DNA of 64,000 nucleotides from Ignelater luminosus. Its lineage: Eukaryota; Arthropoda; Insecta; Coleoptera; Elateridae. Shown in pieces: positions 56,736-64,000 of this stretch. Made by a program: the position numbers and the translations under genes. Within the stretch, counting starts at the first letter, position 1, and each line of letters opens with the position of its first letter. Below the pieces are notes generated by a model. It was not told where the DNA came from and did not search any database. It saw only the letters and a program-made list of their open reading frames with translations. The stretch spans positions 62,001-126,000 of the forward strand of contig VTPC01000793.1 of NCBI GenBank assembly GCA_011009095.1, read 5' to 3'.

Positions 56736-57735
56736 CCCTTTCAGCCACGGTTGAACAAAAATCAAAAAATTGTTTCTTTTTTAAAAATTCGTTTGTTTGC
56801 GGTTAGATACAAATATATTATACAAAAATAAATATTTTTTGACTTCCCATTTTCAAAAAAGGGCATGTTTTGGTGGTTTCACTATAAAACCACTTTGTAG
56901 TTGCATATATAGTTTTTTGTACTCCATGGGGCACATCTCTCTAAAGTGCTGTGTTGCGGTATCTGTTACACGTACTTCGTATGGTATGTGCTTCTTGTAC
57001 CATTTTGGATTTGGGCGATTCTTATCGCTGTTGCCTCTACCATTTTTATTTCGTTTCTCCATAAACTAATCCTGTGACAACTTCACACCTAAATTCTTTC
57101 AGGGTCATCTTCTTAGCTGATAAAGACAGTTTGTGAAGAATGTATGAGTTAACGACGCATAAATCTATTAAATACCATACCAACCGATAGTACCACCTCT
57201 TGCTCTTCGTATCAATTGAAAAAATGCTCGAAATTGGTCTGATTTCTGTCTATAATCAACAAAAATTCTGGTCATTTGATTGTTGAAATACTTCCATCTT
57301 TTTCTCGTCTTTGCACTTCTAATGTATTATCAGGGGAATGAATTGTAAAGAAAACTTTATACATGAGATTCCATCATCCCTCACAGACCACTCAATTTCA
57401 CCTTTTTCTAGAGTTTTGTCATTATTTGGGTCTGGCAATTCCCTCCTATTTGACCCCACCGTTCCACAACAATACGTCTGTGCTATTTTCGTATCTGCCA
57501 TTAACCTTACTGTAGTAAATTAATTGCCCAAAAATATGTGGTATTCGTTCCTCTCCAGTTCATTTGTTAGATTCTTCACCTAAATTCTTTTCCACTTCAC
57601 TTCCTGTCTTGCCAGTATAAACTTGAAAGTCACATGTGCACCCTTTTTTATCAGCTTTGGTTCATATCTTGTAGTCTCTTTTTATAGGCTTTTGTAGCAT
57701 GCATTGTTTGAATCCAACCCTATCTTTAAATTTGA
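56736..57735 (-). mobile_element. piggyBac-like element, truncated at its 5' end
   Basis: TTAA at 56732-56735 is followed by CCCTTTCAGCCACGG, matching the piggyBac target site and the C-rich start of its terminal repeat. The transposase pseudogene runs inward on the minus strand. No second TTAA terminus is found to the right, where the sequence changes to an unrelated Tc1/IS630-type fragment, so the 5' end is missing. Confidence 0.75.
56840..57725 (-). pseudogene. piggyBac-like transposase remnant
   Basis: Minus strand from 57725: KPIKRDYKI, then ADKKGCTCDFQVYTGKTGSE, a collapsed stretch, CGTVGSNRRELPDPNNDKTL, KGEIEWSVRDDGISC, EVQRREKDGSISTIK-like text, TKSKRWYYRLVWYLIDLCVV, NSYILHKLSLSAKKMTLKEF and, after more frameshifts, a C-terminal Cys-rich segment (RCAPWSTKNYICNYK) that corresponds to the RING-like zinc domain. 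PiggyBac enzymes excise and insert precisely at TTAA. Many stops and frameshifts and loss of the N-terminus and part of the catalytic domain make this copy dead. Confidence 0.9.
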
Positions 57736-57807
57736 AGATATCAATTCCTCTAGGGGTGAAGCATAATGTATAGGACATTTTGATACAGCAATCTTACACA
57801 GAACTGG

Positions 57808-58147
57808 AAATACGGAACAGTACAAAATCAGAAACCCGGTAGACCAAGATTCGTTCGAATAACGGAGAATCGTGTTCGAGCAACTGCATATACAGCAACA
57901 CCCTCAGGTTCTGTTCGGCGTCGTCGTGCGCATACATTACAAATCAGCTGGAGATTCTTTCGTTGCATATTGAAAGAAGTGGATTTTCATCCATACAGCT
58001 GCAAGTGGTGCAGGAGTTACGCCTCGGTGACAGGCAGATAAGACACTGACATTCTGTGCCCAGTTTAGGGAAATCATTGCTGACAATCACAACTTACTGC
58101 CTAATCTGTTTATGTTGGACGAGGTAAATTTCCACTTAACCTCAGAG
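57808..58147 (+). pseudogene. Tc1/IS630-type transposase fragment
   Basis: Plus strand: GRPRFVRITENRVRATAYTA, SVRRRRAHTLQISWRFFRCI, LKEVDFHPY, frameshift, LQVVQELRLGDRQIRH, frameshift, FCAQFREIIADNHNLLPNLF, then MLDEVNFHL with the first catalytic Asp. This is the paired helix-turn-helix plus start of the DDE core of Tc1/IS630-like enzymes. Resemblance stops after HLTSE. The remaining open frame to 58363 does not match the family. It abuts the piggyBac remnant. Confidence 0.75.
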
Positions 58148-59710
58148 ACGTGTTCTACTGACCCAGACAATGAAAAAAGCTTCGATGAACATGCATCCGA
58201 AAATGCTCCCTTACAAAGTTGCAACGATTTTAACATAACAATAGAAAACACAATTAAAGGTGAAACAATTTGTATTGAGATAAAGGTCCAACATGTTATG
58301 ACTGCGGAAGATGCTCTAAATGCTAATTGCTCCAGTACTCCGGGCGTTTTGCTAATGATTTAGAAAACACGGCTTGTACGATCGGAGAGAACTGTTACTG
58401 TAGAAATAGGTGAAGGGCAAACAGCACTTCTTAGATGACCCCATAGAAAGAGATCGAGATCCTGATAGTGATTGCTGAGAAATTCCCTAGTACCGACACT
58501 AAAATGTTACATAAACCATAAGTTACGACGCATTTCTAGTAGTTTTTTTTATTTCAATAGTGCATATATGGTATTGTAAAACTTTGGAAAATGCGTCAAT
58601 TGCTAGAAAACGGACGAGCTCGATCCACAATCGTCAACGTGTCCGTATTCTATAACCAATAATCAAATTATGAAGCTAAAATAGGAACTCTATTCAGAAG
58701 ACCTCCAGACTATCGGTATAGCAAATTAAAATTCTGAGCTTATCAGGGAAAATACACAAATAAATATGAATAGAGAAATCGTTACCTTCTTAGATAATTT
58801 GAGGTAGAACGTGGAGATTTCAGTTTGGTTTTCTGCGAAGACAGCATAAGCGTGAATCTTCTAGTAGAACGCCTACCTGATTTTTATACTGTTGGAAATT
58901 TAAAATTAATTCAGTTTAAGAAACGTTGCGCAATATTTAAAAATTCTCTTGAAAAGAAATGTTTGTTAGTCACTCTTAGAAGCCTTGGTGAGATTTAAGG
59001 GACCACTAATTTTCTATATCCGTCGTTACAGATATTATTAAATGAATCTCTTTGGGTTTTTGAATATTTCTCAGCAATGTAAGACTGTACAACAGTCATT
59101 TTACTGTTCTAGAAGGTTAACAAATAAAAGCAATCTTGTACGTGAAAATCGTAATACACCGTGTTTACTTACAACGCTAATCTTGTAAGATAATCTTGAG
59201 TATATTGTACAGATTTGATTCATTTGAATTTTAATAGGTTACCATTTTGCTGCTTGATATGAAACATCCCAAATCTTGACGGAAGCTCTTTTTACTATGG
59301 TCGACTTTCAGACATTCTTGATATGTGAAAGATGGTCGGAGTGATCTTTATTTATTGTTATGTTACGTAATGTCAATTCTGAGTCTCGTTGTAAAAAGTC
59401 TGTATAAGCAATTATAAAATTCTCACATGGCATTTACTATTCAGCGACGAGGTTGGGATCAAATATTTATTACGTAACTGAATGGTGGTTTCAAACAACT
59501 AGTAAATACAACTGGATTTTGAATTTTCTGTATAGACTTTTTACAACAAGATTTAGATTCTGTTCTGCACAAGTATCTTTACAATTAAAAAAACTAAATC
59601 TTTTAAAACTGAGAAGTCATTTCTAAACATCTTTTGTTGTCGATCAAATAAAAGAAACTATCTCATAACTTTATTTTAATTACAAATGGTTTTTCTTTTA
59701 ACACCGTGAT
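58148..59710. other. Spacer, origin unclear
   Basis: 58148-58363 stays open with an acidic, Ser/Asn-rich text of unknown family. At about 58845 the words RFQFGFLRRQ resemble an RT QFGFRxxxST motif, but the distance to the RT-like piece at 59715 is too long. No gene is supported. Confidence 0.4.
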
Positions 59711-59714
59711 TATA

Positions 59715-59800
59715 TGTAGGTGTCCGGTGGGGTACCACAAGGTCTTTGGTCCTTGGTCCACTTTTATTTATTCAGAAAACCTGAAAATGACAGTAACTTC
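59715..59800 (+). pseudogene. Possible LINE reverse transcriptase scrap
   Basis: One plus frame gives VSGGVPQGLWSLVHFYLF, resembling RT motif GVPQGSVLGPLLFLLF. Nothing else of a LINE is recognisable nearby. Very short, so coincidence is possible. Confidence 0.35.
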
Positions 59801-62800
59801 TGACTTCACGTGATTTATAAAGTTTTGTTTTTGTTTACATCAACAAAACTTTAGAGAAATGTTCGTCTCATTTTGAATTATAATTTACCAGCCATATTCG
59901 ATGTATTATTTGTAACTTTTCATCGAAAATTACTGAATTGCAAATGAGATAAATCGAAGGAAAATTTAGAATTCCTAAACATAAAAGAAAGTTAATTTTT
60001 TTATCTTGATCGCAGGCTTACTAATGACACACATCTGGAAGATCATCTGTAATACAACTACTAATCTAAATTTAAATTTCAAATTACAGGACGTATACAA
60101 GTAAAAAAACAATTGCCACACAAGCAGATTGTTAGTCATGGTCATGGGCAAATTTAAATTAACACGTATACTAACTACAGTGTTGCATGTGTCGTCAAGT
60201 AAAACTCACAAAACAGATGATCACATTTTCACCTTGTCTAGACATAAGGTCTAAATCTTTTACACAATTTGCATAAAACATTTTACTGTTATTAGTGGTA
60301 ATTATTCTTATCGCAACATCATCATCACTAAAAACAATAAAAACCTACAAAAATTCATGTTTTCCAAAACCGCCGCCTTCTGTTTGTTAAAAATCAATTG
60401 GAAAAACATTAAACAAAAACTTGTCCCTTAATAACGAGAATAAACATCGAACTGAATTTTGAAACTCACGCCGCGTATAACATTTCTATTGTTAGAAATT
60501 ACAAGTATGTTTACATTAAAAACACGTAGCGTCATTTTTTAGTTAGCACCTTTAGTATTGAAACACTTCTGCTAGTGGGACGGCTGTAGGTAGAATTTGT
60601 TTATGAACGTGTTGGAAGCATCCAGGTATAATTGAATGGAAAACTCAAGGTTTTTCAATTTCTTTTCGCTTTTTAAACAAACATGATTTTACTTATTTTC
60701 AGAGTAAAAGTTAAAAGAAGTAGTCAAACCTGTTACGAAAACTGGAAATTTTTGCAGGTTCGTAGTTCAATCTGTCGGTGAAGTCTCCGATGTAGAAAAA
60801 CCTTGACACTTGAATTCCGTCTTAAAATCCGTCATGCTAACCCATATAGAAAAGATAGTAACTATTAATAAACAAACTAGATACGCAAAATAAATTCTTT
60901 CTGCATGATCAACTATTAAGTTCAAAACAAGATCTAGATAATAAGATTAACTTTTTTGTTTAATAAAACTTCTTGGGAATAATTGAATAATCAAATTACA
61001 ATATTGAGTCAATAACTAATACATTAAGTAGAGTTTCGTCGATTTAAACAGAACGAAATTAAAATGTTAATTAACTAGTACACAAAATGTAAATTTTGTT
61101 TTTTTAAGCAACCCATTCCTTAAGATATTTTTAGCAGAATTCTTTTTATCTTTTTCAAATCAAACACAATAGCTTTTTTGCACTTTAAGTTCATATTGTT
61201 GAATTACTTTTATAAAATTGGCAAAAACAATTAGCAACAAATAAAAATGTTACGATGTTTTAATAATTGACTCATGTCCATTCGTATTCGTGTACATCCA
61301 AGAGTTATATTTCGAATGATTTTTCTTAAACAATTAGCACCTACATTTTTGTGGAGGTTATCACTTATTGGAATTTCTACGAATAAACTATGTATTTATT
61401 AGTTAAGACCACGCGAAACAAAGTATCCAAAATATTTGTGTTTACATAAGGGGCAATATCTGAACATTTCAAGCTTGATCAGAAAGAATTAAAAGAAATC
61501 CAACGAATTGTAATTAACAATAAAATACCGTGTGCTTTTGTTTTTGTTTATTGAAGCATTCACACGTCAGAAAATATTTATAACAACTGTTATGGTACTT
61601 ACCATTAATCAACGTTTTTAAATCAAATTTTTCATCAAATTTTAAGAAAATACGTATACGTCACAAAGTAGAATCTCTACAATATTAAAAATTTAGTAGG
61701 CGTTGAAAGTTTAAAATACGTTCCGGGATCGATTAATTAATTAAATGTCCCAAAACAAAAACGCTCTCTGGTATATTTTCACATAACGTACACTGTTATC
61801 GATAATCATTCATTATTTGTATATTTGTTTTTTATGGCCTACTATAATTGTAATATTTTCTTTTTTGCGGGTTATTATGGGAAAAACGTTATGAAGAACT
61901 TTATTTACTTGCACTATTAAAATGCATAACAGTAATGATAATACAATTTTGAGGAGAAAAAAAACAATAATAAAATATGATATGCAGTTCCGCCTTAAAT
62001 GAGTAAATTAACTGTTACTTTAAAAATAAACATTTAAGGTGAAATTTTCTTATCTAAAATTAAAATAAAAGAGATATAAAAAAATTGAATTAGATTTAGG
62101 AAACTCAAAAAATACCAACTATTGGTTTCGACAAAATGGTGCCAATATAGTTAGACAGAGGAAACTTAATTACAGTCGTATGTATTATAGAACAAGACCG
62201 ACATTTGTTTCAAAATAGTGGAACCTATGGTAAAGGCATCAATGGCGAGCAAAAGACTTCAAATTCAGAATAGTGAACCTGGAATGTTTCTTTGAAGATA
62301 AAATTAAATGAAATCCAGTTAGTAGAGTTTAGCGTGGACAATGATGGTATAAATTATCTTACAATTTAATATAAAGAATCGTTTTTAAAATTAAAAGTTC
62401 AACTGAAATAATTAATGTTAGCCTTATTACCGCAGTAAATCATTAACCGCTACGTTTCGCCAAATTAAATCTTGTGATTTATGTAGAATTCAATTGATTA
62501 GTTTTTGCGTACTCCTTTGTTATATGTCATTGGCGAAATCTCTTACGTGCGCTCGAATAGGTCTCTGATGTTCGCTATAAAATTTTTTATACCGATTGAC
62601 GTGCTTTTGTTATAACAGACGGGCAACTCGATTTTTACAAACATTAATAGTGAAATCCTCGACAAAATAATAGCGATTATCTCCAAAACCTTTCAAGATA
62701 AGTATAGCAATCCTTATATCATTGAATTTGTCCTCAAGATCCATATCGAAATGTGGTATCGTATACAGGGTGTTCCATTTATAAAAATTCAATATGGGGT

Positions 62801-63600
62801 CCGTACGAAAAACAATTGAAGATCTGTTTTTAATTCCATTTGCAAAACATGGCAAAAAATTCCTACTGTAAGCTCTCCAAATTTCATTTGTTTATTTCTT
62901 ACCATTTTTGCAAGGGCAGCTAGCTTCTATACTTTTTAGCCACCCTATATATGTCAAAGTCAAATGATTATGTTGACAGTTAGTTTTCTAGAAGAAAGCG
63001 AGCTTTCGTTTGCTAGGCCAAATCAAATTCTCCTGATTGTCAACTCTTTAGGTAACTGGAACGGTCTCCAAGAAAACGTTTAAAAGGGCCGTAACAGAAT
63101 CAAAGAGCTGCAAGCAGAGATGTCCTAGAATCCTACAGTTTAAATCCAGATTATGGAGTGTTACAAATGGCGGGCTATTCTAAAACATTTATAGATAAAA
63201 TTTAATACACTAAAATAAAATCTGCTTTTGGAAAAACATTTTTTTTTGTTGTTCATTTTTAGTATCCAACTGTATTCATTCGCTATTATCGCTAAATGAT
63301 TTTTTCTTTAAACACTTATTTTTTTATATCTGACGAACATTCGAGCTCAATATCTGCTACTTGCCAAAAGCTGTTAAATGTTAAACGACAGGACGCATAT
63401 TTTGTAGCCACCCAGTGTTTACTATCAACTCTATAGTTTATGTAAATTTTAGATTAGGTTACCATAAGTTGAAAATTTCTTATATAACACAGAATTTGTA
63501 AACCACAGTTTCAATCTAAAGTTTAACTAAATTTCAAATTTCAAACTGACATTGTACAACCAGTTAATCGGTATCACCTATATGTCCTTCCCTGCGACAC
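59801..63600. other. AT-rich gene-poor stretch
   Basis: No supported gene over 3.8 kb. A TACAGGGTGTTCC string at 62763 and a GCCACCCTATA string at 62939 could be the ends of a 190-bp element, but they match poorly. The minus frame 62610-62855 has no recognisable features. Confidence 0.5.
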
Positions 63601-63639
63601 CTCCGATGCCTAAAGTCGGACTTCACCCTCCATCAACTT

Positions 63640-63675
63640 TCTCTCTCCCTCCCTCTCTCTCTCTCTTTCTCTCTG
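63640..63675. repeat. CT-rich microsatellite
   Basis: Mostly CTCTCT with C and T interruptions. Confidence 0.9.
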
Positions 63676-63744
63676 GCCCAAGCTCCACCTTCGTTTTTAT
63701 TTAACGTTCTTAACGCGTGGTTTTTCCAACATGACTTAAGACGC

Positions 63745-63825
63745 AGCTTGACTAAGCTCGGCTTAAATATAGGTTCTGCTTAAAATTGGTTTCTGTTACA
63801 TCAGGGCCGTCTTAGTCAAGTTGAG
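63745..63825. repeat. Short inverted repeat
   Basis: AGCTTGACTAAG on the left and CTTAGTCAAGTTGAG on the right can pair as a stem with a loop of about 55 bp. CAGGGCCGTC directly before the right arm looks like an hAT-type start, but the other end would be outside the window. Confidence 0.35.
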
Positions 63826-64000
63826 AATTTATTTTGAAACGCTGCTTAGTTTGCATGAAGATTAATCGGGTGATTCGTCTTGACTTACAGTATTTAAAAA
63901 TTTTGATAAGGATCGTACAGAGCATTTGTCAAGGAATTCTAACATTTAGAGCTTTTTGACTGACCACCGACAAGCTGTTTAACCTTTAATTTTGACAAAC

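Noticed and set aside
58760..59800. A continuous LINE reverse transcriptase pseudogene
   Set aside because: QFGF-like and GVPQG-like words are present, but the distance between them is about twice that expected and nothing recognisable lies between.
1..64000. CRISPR arrays, bacterial operons, phage or plasmid genes
   Set aside because: No regularly spaced short repeats, no ribosome-binding-site-led gene strings. Composition and repeat families are those of an arthropod nuclear genome.

Overview
The window looks like AT-rich intergenic DNA from an arthropod, most likely an insect. The argument is the repeat content: a BEL/Pao retroelement, pogo/Tigger, mariner, other Tc1/mariner-type, piggyBac, Transib (RAG1-like) and hAT DNA transposons, and several non-LTR retrotransposons. 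A beetle is plausible but the sequence does not prove it. I found no convincing host protein-coding gene, no tRNA or rRNA gene, no CRISPR array and nothing bacterial. Almost every recognisable coding stretch is a transposon pseudogene.

Layout. 0.8-3.4 kb: a minus-strand BEL/Pao element, with integrase remnant, gag remnant, a tRNA-Tyr-type primer-binding site and one LTR. 4.0-4.3 kb: a foldback element with 73-bp arms. 7.3-9.8 kb: a 1-kb TIR element, a 42-bp minisatellite and a dead mariner. 10.9-13.8 kb: a Tigger-like element carrying a probable solo LTR. 17.2-18.3 kb: a shortened pogo element that keeps an N-terminal helix-turn-helix and a C-terminal PCNA-binding-type motif. 20.0-21.6 kb: a Transib element with RSS-like ends and a RAG1-like C-terminal transposase remnant. 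22.2-27.7 kb: scattered LTR-pol, jockey-like and other non-LTR fragments. 28.1-31.6 kb: a 5'-truncated LINE with a 21-bp target duplication. 35.1-36.8 kb: a Tc1/mariner-type element. 40.1-41.7 kb: a GC-rich 9-bp-period array split by a second Transib-type element with a perfect CGTCG duplication. 45.6-48.4 kb: an RTE-like LINE on the minus strand. 49.5-54.3 kb: a tandem duplication whose first copy was hit by two hAT-like elements, one of which contains a further TIR element holding LINE sequence. 56.7-58.1 kb: a piggyBac pseudogene next to a Tc1/IS630-type fragment. The rest is low-complexity AT-rich DNA.

These are independent insertions, often nested, and not a pathway. Several junctions are well resolved: terminal inverted repeats plus target duplications of the expected size fix the edges of both hAT elements (8 bp), both Transib elements (5 bp), the LINE (21 bp), the LTR inside Tigger (4 bp) and the TA-type elements. 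The most interesting material is the pair of Transib elements whose ends share a heptamer / 22-bp spacer / A-rich layout resembling V(D)J recombination signals, and an hAT element that carries a histone H1-like coding fragment. No element looks capable of autonomous movement. Reading-frame and boundary calls were made by hand, and family names rest on recognised motifs, not on searches.
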